Positions 28,909 to 38,429 of a DNA stretch of 64,000 bases are shown piece by piece. The notes beneath the pieces were generated by a model. The model did no database searches. It worked only from the letters and a program-made list of their open reading frames with translations, and was not told where the DNA came from. A program made the translations under genes and the position numbers. This stretch comes from Verrucomicrobiota bacterium. GTDB lineage: Bacteria > Verrucomicrobiota > Verrucomicrobiia > Opitutales > Opitutaceae. How positions within the stretch are numbered: the first letter of the stretch is position 1; the number at the start of each line of letters is the position of its first letter. The stretch covers positions 1-64,000 of the forward strand of contig JAEZGX010000033.1 in assembly GCA_023416735.1 (NCBI GenBank), in the 5' to 3' direction.

Positions 28909-30762
28909 ATGTGCGGAATCGTTGGCTATGTCGGTAAGCAGAAAGCATCTGCAATTATCCTGGAGGGCCTGAAGCGGCTCGAGTATCGGGGCTATGACTC
29001 CTCAGGAATTTGTATTTTGCAGGGTCGCAAGCTGGATGTAGCGAAAAAAGTAGGACGCGTGGACGTCCTTGTGAAAGAAACCGCGAAGCGCCAGTTCAGC
29101 GGAACCACCGGGATCGGCCACACGCGCTGGGCCACGCACGGCGGCGTCACGGATGCCAACGCCCACCCGCACGTCAGCAGCGACGGCAAGTTCGCGATCA
29201 TTCACAACGGCGTGATCGAAAACTACGCCCAGATGAAAACCTTTCTCCTGGGCAAGGGCTATACCTTCGAATCGCAGACCGACACCGAGGCGCTCGCCAA
29301 CCTCATTGCGTATCACTACGCGAAAGAACCCGACGATCAAAACGGCCAAAACCGCTTCGTCGAAAGCGTGCGCAAGGCTCTCCTTCACGTCGAAGGCACC
29401 TACGGCATCGCCGTCCTCTGCGTCGATTATCCCGGCGAGATTGTCGCCGCGCGTGAGGCCTCGCCCCTCATTCTTGGCGTGGGCGACGGTGAATACATCC
29501 TCGCCTCCGACGCCTCGGCGCTCATCAGCCGCACGCAGAATGTCGTTTACCTGAAAGACGGCGAACTCGTTCACATCACCCCGGCCACGTTCTCCATCAC
29601 CACCCGCGACCAGGCCGACGTCTCTCCGGTCGTCGACAAGATCACGTGGTCGATCACCGATGCTGAAAAAGGCGACTTCGCCCATTTCATGGAGAAGGAG
29701 ATTTTCGAGCAGCCGATCGCGCTCGAAAACGCCATGCGCGGCCGCTTCTCCGCCGATGGCAGCACCGCCCAGTTCGGTGGCCTCAACGTCACCGCCGGCG
29801 ACCTGCGCCAGATCGAACGCTATCTCTTCTGCGCCTGCGGCACCGCTTGGCACGCCTGCCTCGTTACCGAGCATCTGATCGAGCGCTTCGCGCGCATCCC
29901 CGTCGAAGTCGATTACGCCTCCGAGTTCCGCTACCGCAACGCCCCGCTGCATCCCGACACGCTCTTCTTCGTGATGAGCCAGTCCGGCGAGACGATCGAC
30001 ACCCTCGCCGCCCTTCGCGAAGCCAAGCGCAAAGGCCACCGCGTTCTCGCCGTCAGCAATGTCGTCGGCTCCAGCATCGCGCGCGAAGCCGACGGCGGCA
30101 TCTATCAACACGTCGGGCCCGAAATCGGCGTCGCTTCCACCAAAGCGTTCACCTCCCAAATCCTCATCGGCGCCATGCTCGCCCTGTATCTCGGTCGCAT
30201 GCGCGACATGAGCTACACCGACGGCGTGCAATATGTGAACGCGCTCAAGGGCGCGCCCGACCTCGTCCGCCGGGCGCTCCAACAGGCCGCGCACATTCGC
30301 GAGATTGCGAAGCGTTACGCCGATTCGACCGACATGCTTTTCCTCGGTCGCCTGTCGCTCTTCCCGCTCGCTCTCGAGGGCGCGCTCAAGCTGAAAGAAA
30401 TCTCTTATATCCACGCTGAAGGCTATCCGGCCGCGGAAATGAAGCACGGCCCGATCGCCCTCATCAGCGAAAATTGCCCGAGCGTCATCTTCGCAACGCA
30501 GTCCGAGATCTTTAACAAGGTCGTCTCGTCCATGCAGGAGATCAAAGCCCGCAAGGGTCCGATCATCGCGATCGTCACCGAGGGCACCGAATTGCCGGAA
30601 GGCGTGGCCGACGAAATCATCCCGATTCCCGCCTGCCACGAAGCCGTTCTTCCCATCGTCGCCGCGATTCCGGTTCAGCTGCTCAGCTACTACATCGCCG
30701 TCGAACGCGGTTGCGACGTCGACAAGCCGCGCAACCTCGCGAAATCCGTCACCGTCGAGTGA
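28909..30762 (+). CDS. glmS: Glutamine-fructose-6-phosphate aminotransferase (isomerizing)
   Basis: Makes glucosamine-6-phosphate from fructose-6-phosphate and glutamine, the entry to peptidoglycan and LPS amino sugars. The 617-residue protein has an N-terminal Ntn glutaminase domain with catalytic Cys2 (MCGIVGYVG) and THGGVTDANAHPH, then two SIS isomerase domains (SQSGETIDTLAALREAK; GRLSLFPLALEGALKLKEIS) and the typical C-terminus NLAKSVTVE. No glmS ribozyme is evident in the short 74-base intergenic region shared with glgC. Confidence 0.97.
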   Translation: MCGIVGYVGKQKASAIILEGLKRLEYRGYDSSGICILQGRKLDVAKKVGRVDVLVKETAKRQFSGTTGIGHTRWATHGGVTDANAHPHVSSDGKFAIIHNGVIENYAQMKTFLLGKGYTFESQTDTEALANLIAYHYAKEPDDQNGQNRFVESVRKALLHVEGTYGIAVLCVDYPGEIVAAREASPLILGVGDGEYILASDASALISRTQNVVYLKDGELVHITPATFSITTRDQADVSPVVDKITWSITDAEKGDFAHFMEKEIFEQPIALENAMRGRFSADGSTAQFGGLNVTAGDLRQIERYLFCACGTAWHACLVTEHLIERFARIPVEVDYASEFRYRNAPLHPDTLFFVMSQSGETIDTLAALREAKRKGHRVLAVSNVVGSSIAREADGGIYQHVGPEIGVASTKAFTSQILIGAMLALYLGRMRDMSYTDGVQYVNALKGAPDLVRRALQQAAHIREIAKRYADSTDMLFLGRLSLFPLALEGALKLKEISYIHAEGYPAAEMKHGPIALISENCPSVIFATQSEIFNKVVSSMQEIKARKGPIIAIVTEGTELPEGVADEIIPIPACHEAVLPIVAAIPVQLLSYYIAVERGCDVDKPRNLAKSVTVE

Positions 30763-30772
30763 CGTCCCGGAC

Positions 30773-30792
30773 GGCGCCGCTCTCTCGGCGCC
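30773..30792. promoter_or_regulatory. Hairpin after glmS
   Basis: GGCGCCG/CGGCGCC with a CTCTCT loop, 11 bases after the glmS stop. It has no following T run, so its use as a terminator is uncertain. Confidence 0.35.
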
Positions 30793-30910
30793 ATGATCTC
30801 GCGGATCCGCGCCACCGCCACAACCGCGCATCCAAGCCGCCACTACAGTTTAACGGCCTTCAATCGCCTTGCCGACCCCAGCCGGCAACCGCATAAGCCC
30901 GACTCCCCCG

Positions 30911-32392
30911 ATGAACATCCATCCGAGCCGCGACGCCTTTGTTGAACTCGCCACGCAGGGCAACGTCATCCCCGTTTGCACCGATTTGATGGCGGACTTT
31001 GAAACGCCCGTCTCCGCTTACGCGAAACTCAAGGAAGCCGGCCCGTCCTACCTGCTCGAATCCGTCGAAGGCGGCGAAACCCTCTCTCGCTACAGCTTCA
31101 TCGGCTGCCGCCCCCGGAAGATTTTCATCTGCGGTCCCGAAACGACCGAAATCCGCATCCCCGGACAACCCGCGCAAACCCTCCCCACCCCGGCCGATCC
31201 GCTCACGCTCATCGAGGCCGAGATGAAGGGCTATCGCCCCGTTTCGTTGCCCGACCTTCCCCGTTTCACCGGCGGCGCCGTCGGTTTCGTCGCTTACGAA
31301 TACGTTAGCCGCGTCGAACCCAGCGTCCCGACCGCTCCCGTCAACGAGCTCGGAACTCCGCTGCTCTACTTCATGCTGTCCGACTCGCTGCTGATCTTCG
31401 ATCGCGCGAAACAAACGCTCCGCCTCTGCGTGAACGCCCACGTCAACGGCGATCCCGCCGCCGCTTACGATCGTGCCGTGGCCGAGCTCGAGCATCTTTA
31501 CGCAATTTTGAAACAACCGCGCGAGATCGCGCCCGCCCCTCTCGTCGAACCAGGAAAGCCGTCCGTTCCCGCCGGTAATTTTACCCGCGAGCGTTTCGAA
31601 AAGGTGGTCGACGATGGCAAGGAATACATCCGTTCGGGTGACATCATTCAGTTCGTGCCATCCCAGCGTTTTTCCCGCGCCTTCAACAAGTCGCCCCTCG
31701 ATCTCTACCGCGCGCTGCGCACGGTGAATCCGTCGCCCTACATGTTCATCCTCGAGGCAGGCGATTTCTCCATCGTCGGCGCTTCTCCCGAGGTGCACGT
31801 GCGTCTCACCGACGGCCTCGTCGAGATCCGCCCGATCGCCGGCACGCGCAAACGCGGCGCCACGCCCGCCGAAGACGCCGCGCTGGAAAAAGATCTTCTC
31901 GCCGACGACAAAGAGCGCGCCGAGCACCTCATGCTCGTCGATCTCGCGCGCAACGACATCGGCCGCGTCTGCCGTTACGGCTCGATCCGTGTGCCTGAGT
32001 TGATGGTGATCGAACGCTACTCCCACGTGATGCACATCGTCTCGCAGGTCGAAGGCGATATCGCCTCCGGTCGCACCGCCTATGATCTGATGCGCGCGAC
32101 CTTCCCCGCCGGCACCGTCAGCGGCGCCCCGAAGATCCGCGCGATGCAAATCATCGCTTCTTACGAGCCCACGCAGCGTGGCTTTTACGCCGGTGCGTTG
32201 GGATATTTTGGATACGACGGCAACATGGACACCTGCATCATGCTGCGCACCGCGTTGCTCAAGGACGGCCAGATCCACATCCAAGCCGGCGCCGGTGTCG
32301 TCGCCGACTCCGTCCCCGCCTCGGAATATCAGGAAACCATCAGCAAAGCCGCCGCACTCTTCAAAGCCGTGGCGATGGCCGAGCAATTCTAG
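30911..32392 (+). CDS. trpE: Anthranilate synthase component I
   Basis: Chorismate-using subunit that makes anthranilate for tryptophan synthesis. The 493-residue protein shows the inhibitor-site region LLESVEGGETLSRYSFIG and the catalytic core motifs IRPIAGTRKRG, DLARNDIGRVCRYG, HIVSQVEGDI and GAPKIRAMQII. The start at 30911 is family-like (MNIHPSRDAFVELATQGN). No trpG is next to it and I see no leader peptide with tandem Trp codons. Confidence 0.94.
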   Translation: MNIHPSRDAFVELATQGNVIPVCTDLMADFETPVSAYAKLKEAGPSYLLESVEGGETLSRYSFIGCRPRKIFICGPETTEIRIPGQPAQTLPTPADPLTLIEAEMKGYRPVSLPDLPRFTGGAVGFVAYEYVSRVEPSVPTAPVNELGTPLLYFMLSDSLLIFDRAKQTLRLCVNAHVNGDPAAAYDRAVAELEHLYAILKQPREIAPAPLVEPGKPSVPAGNFTRERFEKVVDDGKEYIRSGDIIQFVPSQRFSRAFNKSPLDLYRALRTVNPSPYMFILEAGDFSIVGASPEVHVRLTDGLVEIRPIAGTRKRGATPAEDAALEKDLLADDKERAEHLMLVDLARNDIGRVCRYGSIRVPELMVIERYSHVMHIVSQVEGDIASGRTAYDLMRATFPAGTVSGAPKIRAMQIIASYEPTQRGFYAGALGYFGYDGNMDTCIMLRTALLKDGQIHIQAGAGVVADSVPASEYQETISKAAALFKAVAMAEQF

Positions 32393-32395
32393 CTA

Positions 32396-32428
32396 GCCTC
32401 CGCTGGAGGCGCGGCGTCCTCGCCGCGC
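32396..32428. repeat. Two tandem hairpins after trpE
   Basis: GCCTCC/GGAGGC with a GCT loop (32396-32410) is directly followed by an overlapping GCGCGGCG/CGCCGCGC stem with a TCCT loop (32409-32428). Without a T tract this looks more like an intergenic palindromic repeat than an intrinsic terminator. The rest of the 224-base gap to the sigma gene shows nothing else clear. Confidence 0.45.
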
Positions 32429-32616
32429 AAAGTTCTTCTGTCCCCACCGCGACACCCTGTCGCGTTGCGCGCCCACCTGTGCGCCACATTCGCAGTCCCT
32501 CAGGCCTCTTCCCGCGTAACTTCCTAGGGCGCGGCGCGTATCTCTAACTGGAACGTCTTCCGCTATGGGTTGGGAACAAACCGAAAACGCAAGGCTTCTA
32601 ATTCTTCACACGTATC

Positions 32617-33678
32617 ATGCCCCTCAAGAACAAAACCATTTCCACCGGCACTGAGACCGAGACCTTTGTTCCGACGGCAGTCGAACTCGCGGACGCACCA
32701 CCCTCTTTCCTGGAGAAACCGGATCGCGCCCCCGCGGAACAGATCGCTCACGGTGACCGCAGCAATCTCCAACTTTATCTTCAGGAAATCGGCAAAACGC
32801 CGCTCCTGACCATCGAGGAGGAGATCGCCCTCGCGAAACGAATTCGGCGCGGCGACAAGGAAGCCCGCGATCACATGATCAAGGCCAACCTCCGTCTCGT
32901 CGTGAAAATCGCGATGGACTACAAGGACTTCGGCCTGCCGCTCCTCGACCTGATCAGCGAAGGCAACATCGGCCTCATCAAGGCGGTCGAACGCTTTGAC
33001 CCCCGCAAGGGCGGCAAGCTCTCGACCTACGCCGCCTGGTGGATCAAGCAGTCGATCAAGCGCGCCCTTGCCAATCAGTCCAAGACGATCCGCTTGCCCG
33101 TTCACTTGGTCGACAAGATTTCCAAGATGCGCCGCACGGCGATGGCCCTCACCGAGGAGCTCGGGCGCGAGCCCACCGACGAAGAGTTGGCCGTCGAACT
33201 TCAGATCCCGACCAGCAAGGTCGCGCACCTGAAGTCGGTCAGCGTTCGCCCTGCCTCCCTCGACGCTCCCGTAGGCGAGGAAGGCGACTCCGCGACGTTC
33301 GGCGAAATCGTCGGCGACGACAACGCCGTCAGCCCGTTCGAAGGTCTTCGCGAGAAGAACCTCAACTCCGACCTCCACGCGATGGTCGCCTCGCTCGACG
33401 AGCGCGAAGCCGAGATCATCCGTCTTCGCTTCGGCCTCGACGGCAAGGACGAGCTCACGCTCGAGGAAGTCGGCAAGCGGTTTCACGTCACCCGCGAGCG
33501 TATCCGCCAGCTCGAATACCTCGCTCTCTCGAAGATTCGCAAAGCCATGGCCAAACACGAGGCCATCCGCTCAAGCGAAGAAATCGAAGAGGAAGACCGC
33601 GTTCGTCAGCGCATGGATGTCATTCGCGAGTTCATCGAAGCAAAGTCCAAGCGCTCTGGCAAAACCGGCCGCAACTAA
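32617..33678 (+). CDS. Sigma-70 family RNA polymerase sigma factor (RpoD/RpoS type, no region 1.1)
   Basis: A 353-residue primary-type sigma factor. Region 1.2 reads LQLYLQEIGKTPLLTIEEEI, region 2 contains NIGLIKAVERFDPRKGG and LSTYAAWWIKQSI, region 3 is present, and the region 4 helix-turn-helix is LEEVGKRFHVTRERIRQLE. The N-terminus is a short 45-residue unconserved stretch; region 1.1 and the large non-conserved insert of long RpoD proteins are missing. It could be the housekeeping sigma of a lineage with a compact RpoD or a group 2 factor. Followed by a strong terminator, so it is transcribed alone. Confidence 0.9.
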   Translation: MPLKNKTISTGTETETFVPTAVELADAPPSFLEKPDRAPAEQIAHGDRSNLQLYLQEIGKTPLLTIEEEIALAKRIRRGDKEARDHMIKANLRLVVKIAMDYKDFGLPLLDLISEGNIGLIKAVERFDPRKGGKLSTYAAWWIKQSIKRALANQSKTIRLPVHLVDKISKMRRTAMALTEELGREPTDEELAVELQIPTSKVAHLKSVSVRPASLDAPVGEEGDSATFGEIVGDDNAVSPFEGLREKNLNSDLHAMVASLDEREAEIIRLRFGLDGKDELTLEEVGKRFHVTRERIRQLEYLALSKIRKAMAKHEAIRSSEEIEEEDRVRQRMDVIREFIEAKSKRSGKTGRN

Positions 33679-33700
33679 GCCTCGCCCTCTCATTCACCCA

Positions 33701-33728
33701 GGCCGACGCATGCCGCGTCGGCCTTTTT
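33701..33728 (+). terminator. Intrinsic terminator of the sigma factor gene
   Basis: GGCCGACGC (33701-33709) pairs perfectly with GCGTCGGCC (33715-33723) and is followed by five T residues, 22 bases after the stop codon. Confidence 0.92.
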
Positions 33729-33839
33729 CGTTTCGGCACTCGAACCCAGCCCGCTCCGACTCGGTTTCCCGGCCGCCTTCGCCTCCGTTAAGCTTTTTCA
33801 GCCTTTCAGCCCTCCCACTTTTCGGCTTTTGATCCGCCC

Positions 33840-35363
33840 GTGGATCAATCTTCCCGCTCGACCAGCGCTGTTCACCGTTTTCGCACCTCAGAACCCCGTC
33901 AACCGCTTCACCCTTGCGAAAAGCTCCTGCTCTGGTTCGCTGGCGCCAACCTGATTTTCCTCCCTTGGGCCCTCGGCGGAATGCTTTGGTGGTCTCAATG
34001 GATCGCTTTCGCACTGTCCTTGGTCGCGTTCGTGATCGCCGTTCTTCCGCGTAACTACACCGACGCTCACACCGCCGCCGCCTCGTTCCGCCTTTATCCT
34101 TTTTCCCGGCTGATCCGTTTCCCGATCTTTTGGCTGGGCCTCGTCTATTTCGCCATCATCGGGATTCAGCTGGCGAATCCAGCGTGGGTTTACATGTCGA
34201 GCGACCGCGGCTGGTGGGTCGAATCCAAAGAGCATATCGCCTGGCTTCCTCATGGCGTCGCCAATGCGCCCTACCGGCCGATGAACGCCTGGCGCACGCT
34301 GCTCATTCACAGCGCCGTCTGGCTTCTCGTTTGCGGACTTTGGATCGGACTCACCCGCCGCCGAAGCGCGCGTATTCTCCTCTACACCATCGCGCTCAAC
34401 GGAGTGGCGCTCGCCGTCGTTCTCATCCTCCAACGTCTCACGAACAGCCGCGAGCTCCTGTGGAACTGGCCCGCTCCATCGAGCTACCACGTGGCGACAT
34501 TCGTCTATAAAAACCACGGCGGCGCGTTCTTCGCGCTGATCGCCGGCTTGTGCGCCGCGTTCGCGTGGTGGCATGCAGATCGTGCCAGCCGTCGCATGAC
34601 CAAATCGCATCCGGGCCTCCTCTACGTGTTCCTCGCTATCGTCGTTTCCGTCGGGCTATCGTTGACCTATGCGCGCGCCAGCACGGCGCTGGGGCTCACC
34701 TTCCTGATCATCGTCGGCCTTTGCTACGTCGTGCATGTCCTCTTCCAACCCCGAGGCGGGCCGCCACCGATCGTAACGACCCTGACCGCGGTTCTCTGCG
34801 CCGCTTTCCTCGGACTTTGTGCCTGGTCGCTCAATGCGGAAAAGGTCTGGACCCGCTTCGAACGTCTCTTCGAACAGGACAAAACCGTCTCGATCGAACA
34901 CCGCCGTCTCGCCGCCAGCGCTTCAATCGACATGGGCAACGACTCTCGCTGGTTCGGCCACGGTTTCGGCAACTACCGCTACGTTTTCCCGTGGTTTCAA
35001 CGCAACTACCCGGAAATCTACACGACATCCGTGCGGGTCAAAAAGCAGCGCACCGAGCGACGGCTGTTCTGGGAACATGCTCACAATGACTACGCCGAAC
35101 TCTATGCCGAAGGCGGCTGGACGGGTATCCTCCTCATGGGAGCTGTCGTGACGAGCATCGGTGTGTCCCTCCGCCGTTCCGCCATCTTTTCCCAGCCCGC
35201 CTTGCTTGTTTTTGTCGGCGCTTCGTCCCTGGTCGCCTTCGCCGCCTTCGCCGACTTCCCGTTTCACAATCCCGCGATTCTCCTCACCGTCGCCGCCGTT
35301 CTCGCGATCACTCTCCGCTGGGCTGCCATGGAACGCCAAAGCCGGCTCCGCGCGAAAAACTGA
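33840..35363 (+). CDS. O-antigen ligase/polymerase-like membrane protein
   Basis: A 507-residue polytopic membrane protein with about ten or more hydrophobic helices. The Wzy/WaaL-type signature region is near the C-terminus: a periplasmic loop with GHGFGNYRYVFPWFQRNYPE and then LFWEHAHNDYAELYAEGGWTG, the latter being the conserved HNxxLE/HNDY-like motif of the O-antigen ligase family. The start is a GTG at 33840; no ATG lies near it. Likely role is ligation or polymerisation of a surface polysaccharide. A sugar transferase that could initiate such a polymer is encoded at 45.2 kb. Confidence 0.75.
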   Translation: MDQSSRSTSAVHRFRTSEPRQPLHPCEKLLLWFAGANLIFLPWALGGMLWWSQWIAFALSLVAFVIAVLPRNYTDAHTAAASFRLYPFSRLIRFPIFWLGLVYFAIIGIQLANPAWVYMSSDRGWWVESKEHIAWLPHGVANAPYRPMNAWRTLLIHSAVWLLVCGLWIGLTRRRSARILLYTIALNGVALAVVLILQRLTNSRELLWNWPAPSSYHVATFVYKNHGGAFFALIAGLCAAFAWWHADRASRRMTKSHPGLLYVFLAIVVSVGLSLTYARASTALGLTFLIIVGLCYVVHVLFQPRGGPPPIVTTLTAVLCAAFLGLCAWSLNAEKVWTRFERLFEQDKTVSIEHRRLAASASIDMGNDSRWFGHGFGNYRYVFPWFQRNYPEIYTTSVRVKKQRTERRLFWEHAHNDYAELYAEGGWTGILLMGAVVTSIGVSLRRSAIFSQPALLVFVGASSLVAFAAFADFPFHNPAILLTVAAVLAITLRWAAMERQSRLRAKN

Positions 35364-35385
35364 TCCCGCTCCGCTCCGACCTTTC

Positions 35386-37596
35386 TCAACGTCCGATCCG
35401 CACAATTTCCGGCCGGTCGATCTCCACCACCGCGCCTTCCATGGTCGGGGAGTAGAAGGAAAACACCAACGCCACCGGTCGATTCTCGGCAAAGCGCCAC
35501 GGCAGGTTCGCTCGCGACTGGAACATCATCGTGTAGTTCGCTTTCATCTCGAGGTAGCCGCCCCATCGCGAGGTCGCGGTGAGCCACGGCCACACCACAA
35601 AGAGATTTCCGTTCTCGGTGCGAAGATACACTTCGAGAAACACACTCTCTTCAGACTCCGCATCTTTTCCTTCGGCCGCCGCCAGTCGGTAGGACATCCG
35701 CAGCGCCGATTGTTCGGGAAACACGAAGGTATCGCGTAACGGAAGTTCAAAGGTCGCTCGTCCCACCTTCGGCCCGCGCTTGAACTCACTTCCTACCAAT
35801 CGCCAACGCGTGGCCGACGATTCCTCCACGCGCGCGTGAACCGAGGTCAGCCACCTGCCCGCCGCCGTCAATCGACGCTCATCGCTCGCCCGCGGCCGAG
35901 TCACCAAAATCTCGCGGTTTCGCGACGCCGCTTCCCCCGCGTGATCGAATCGCTCCAGCACCTGCGCCGTCATGCCTTCGGTCCAGGGATATACGTGCGT
36001 CGCCAACACCGCCGCGGCCACCCCTTGCTCGCTCGGTTCAAACACCGCCTTCACCTTTGTTCCCGCCAACACCGTCGATCCGCAAACCACCGTGAACGGA
36101 ACCACGACTCGGCCCCTCGGCGAAACCGTAATGGTTTGGTTGATACCCAACATTATGCGCGTCCCCTCCCCGGTCTCCCAACGCACTTTCCCGCGAATCT
36201 CGTTTTCCGAGAAATTGTAGATCGCCAACTCCCCCGTTCCCTCAGCCCGGGAGAGCATATAACCACTATACCGCTTCAGCTCCACGAGTCCGGCGCCGGC
36301 AATCACGTCGATCACGATCGGCGACACCTCTGCCGCTGCGATTTCCCAATCGCGGGGGCGATACGGTTGCCGCTCTGCCGCATCCCACAACCACGCCAGC
36401 GCCGGCAATACCTCGTTCCCGCCGACTTTTGCGCCGATTCGCTCCATCCACGGTTCCACTTTCTCCGCCCCAAAATCTTCCGAACGAAAAACCAATCCGC
36501 CGGCGCTTCGTGTTTCCGCTTTCAACTTTTCCGCTGCCACGTTTTCGCCCCCTCCATCCTCCGCCTCTCCTCCCTTCGGCGGTCTCACCGTCATTCCAAA
36601 CTCGATCTGCTTTCGCTCGTAATAAGGCGGCAGATAAAAAGCCATCGGCGCCGCGATCCGCAGCTCCCGAATTTGCTCCCCGACCTGGCGAAACCACCGC
36701 CACTGCTCGACTCGCACCTCCGCCCCATAGCGCTCCGGCCCGCTCACTCCACTAAATCCATACTCCGTCAACATCACCGGCAGCCGCCGCGTCTTGGCCT
36801 TCGGTTCCGGCTTCTCTACGCTCCGCCTTCCCAGCGGACGCATCGCGTCCTCAAATTGCCGATACACCGCGCTGAAATCATCCGCGTGTCCGTAATAGTG
36901 ATAGTTAAACACGTCGGTGTAATCGAAAAACCGATTCTCCACCAACTGCTCGAAGAACGGTCCCGGCGGCAACGCCAGCGGTGCCATGATCGCTAGGGGC
37001 CGTCGGCCGGGATTCACCACGGGCAGCGAAATCCCGCCGCCCGCTCCCGTCAGCGTCCTCACCCACTCGACAGACGGCCCAACATCCGCCGCGCGCACGC
37101 CCAAATAACACGCTTTGTGGAAAGCGGCATATGTCTCGGCGTTCTCATCGACGAAGTTGATGTCCGGCTCGTTCTCGAACTCCAGCCCGGCCACCACGTC
37201 GCCATACGTTTCCGCGATTCGTTTCGCCCGTTCATAAGCCTCCCGCAAATCCAGCGGCAGGCGCTGCCTGCCACCCGCCCTCACTCCGTGCGTCCACGAT
37301 GCCGACGGCCATCGCACGAAGGGCACGGGCTTGAAACCCATCTCCTTCAATTGCCGCAGCGCCTCGCGCTCCGGGATCACGTCCTGCGCCCGCTGCGGAT
37401 TCGACGGATCCGGCAATCGGCGAATCCGGATCCACGGACGCGTCCCCGCCCACTGCTTCAACACCGCCGCATCCGTCATGCGAATGAGCTCCCTCGCGGA
37501 AAACCCGCTATCCACTCCGCTCAACGACGCCCGCGCCGTCGCCAACAAAGCAAAGCCCACGAAACCGAAAAGAAGAACAAAACGCAGCCGGATCAC
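35386..37596 (-). CDS. Secreted clan GH-A glycoside hydrolase-like protein, substrate unknown
   Basis: About 736 residues starting at a GTG (37596) with a hydrophobic signal peptide (VIRLRFVLLFGFVGFALLATARA). The first half has a TIM-barrel look: AGLEFENEPD carries the Asn-Glu pair expected for the acid/base of clan GH-A, and LPVMLTEYGFSG the expected nucleophile strand (Glu in TEYGF). The second half is beta-rich (GTGELAIYNFSENEIRGKVRWE, VFLEVYLRTENG, IDRPEIVRIGR) and may hold carbohydrate-binding or jelly-roll domains. It converges with the O-antigen ligase-like gene. The family number cannot be settled by eye; a longer in-frame extension upstream to 38574 looks non-coding. Confidence 0.65.
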   Translation of the reverse strand: MIRLRFVLLFGFVGFALLATARASLSGVDSGFSARELIRMTDAAVLKQWAGTRPWIRIRRLPDPSNPQRAQDVIPEREALRQLKEMGFKPVPFVRWPSASWTHGVRAGGRQRLPLDLREAYERAKRIAETYGDVVAGLEFENEPDINFVDENAETYAAFHKACYLGVRAADVGPSVEWVRTLTGAGGGISLPVVNPGRRPLAIMAPLALPPGPFFEQLVENRFFDYTDVFNYHYYGHADDFSAVYRQFEDAMRPLGRRSVEKPEPKAKTRRLPVMLTEYGFSGVSGPERYGAEVRVEQWRWFRQVGEQIRELRIAAPMAFYLPPYYERKQIEFGMTVRPPKGGEAEDGGGENVAAEKLKAETRSAGGLVFRSEDFGAEKVEPWMERIGAKVGGNEVLPALAWLWDAAERQPYRPRDWEIAAAEVSPIVIDVIAGAGLVELKRYSGYMLSRAEGTGELAIYNFSENEIRGKVRWETGEGTRIMLGINQTITVSPRGRVVVPFTVVCGSTVLAGTKVKAVFEPSEQGVAAAVLATHVYPWTEGMTAQVLERFDHAGEAASRNREILVTRPRASDERRLTAAGRWLTSVHARVEESSATRWRLVGSEFKRGPKVGRATFELPLRDTFVFPEQSALRMSYRLAAAEGKDAESEESVFLEVYLRTENGNLFVVWPWLTATSRWGGYLEMKANYTMMFQSRANLPWRFAENRPVALVFSFYSPTMEGAVVEIDRPEIVRIGR

Positions 37597-37655
37597 CGCA
37601 GCGTTAAAGCCGCGAAGCGGGAAACCTGAAAGCCGAAAGCTCCACGTTGGCCCGC

Positions 37656-38120
37656 CTACTGCGCCACCGCGTCGAGCACCCGCCCCGGCGCCTTCCGCGC
37701 GCGCTGTATCGACAGGCCTTCGAAATCTCCTCGCAGGTATTTCAACACGAACTTCTCGCGTTCGATTTCCCGCCGCGTTCGCACCCCGAAGCGCCGCAGA
37801 ATCGGCAGGGGCGGACACCATCCTTGAGTCGCGTGATACAACAGAAATCCCAGCACACCCGTCGCCAAAACCAAGCCCCGCCGCCGGCCCAGCGCCGCCG
37901 ACAAAACCCCCGACAATGCCAGGCTCGCCGCATTCGTTTCCAACACGCGCTCGATGTCCCACTCCGCTTCGAGTTCGCCAATGCGTTGCGAGATCTCGCG
38001 CGGCGATGCCGTCGCATAACGTGTCACCGTTTCGCGGATACCCGCATCGATGCGGTCGTTGATCTCCGCGGCCGTGTTCTCCCGCACCCGATCGGTCTCG
38101 AATGTTTTCGATCCAGCCAT
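37656..38120 (-). CDS. DUF2892 (YgaP-type transmembrane) family protein
   Basis: A 154-residue protein. An N-terminal amphipathic part (AEINDRIDAGIRETVTRYA) is followed by two hydrophobic stretches (ALSGVLSAALGRRRGLVLATG, VLGFLLYHATQGW) and the family-like motif GWCPPLPILRRFGVRTRREI. Cellular role unknown. Stands between the GH-A-like gene and a divergent csbD-like gene. Confidence 0.7.
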   Translation of the reverse strand: MAGSKTFETDRVRENTAAEINDRIDAGIRETVTRYATASPREISQRIGELEAEWDIERVLETNAASLALSGVLSAALGRRRGLVLATGVLGFLLYHATQGWCPPLPILRRFGVRTRREIEREKFVLKYLRGDFEGLSIQRARKAPGRVLDAVAQ

Positions 38121-38249
38121 CCTCCACCCTATTCAACCCGCAACTCTCCGCTATCGGGAGGATTGCCGACGGCGCCGTCGGTAACGTCACGCGACCTTCC
38201 ACACGCCTCTCCTCGGAACCGCGTCCCGTTGTCTTCGGTCCGTCCTCCC

Positions 38250-38429
38250 ATGAAAACAAGCACCCAAGACAAGGTTGAAGGTCACACCAAGAATATCGTC
38301 GGCAAAGCCAAGGCCGGCGTCGGCGAAGCCGCCAACGATCCGAAACTCCGCGACGAAGGCCGCGCCGATCAACTCGAGGGCAAGGTCCAAAAGAAGACCG
38401 GCGACGTGAAGAAGGTGTTCGGCAAATGA
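38250..38429 (+). CDS. CsbD-like stress-response protein
   Basis: A 59-residue hydrophilic, Lys/Gly-rich protein with the CsbD pattern: EGHTKNIVGKAKAGVGEAA in the first half and ADQLEGKVQKKTGDVKKVFGK in the second, two related segments. Such proteins are induced by general stress in many bacteria, with unknown biochemical function. The start at 38250 is chosen to fit the family; the frame is open far upstream but unconvincing. It overlaps the next gene by 4 bases. Confidence 0.85.
   Translation: MKTSTQDKVEGHTKNIVGKAKAGVGEAANDPKLRDEGRADQLEGKVQKKTGDVKKVFGK

Noticed and set aside
29002..30843. 613-residue open frame antisense to glmS
   Set aside because: Shadow of glmS; Gly/Asp/Ala-rich with no domain.
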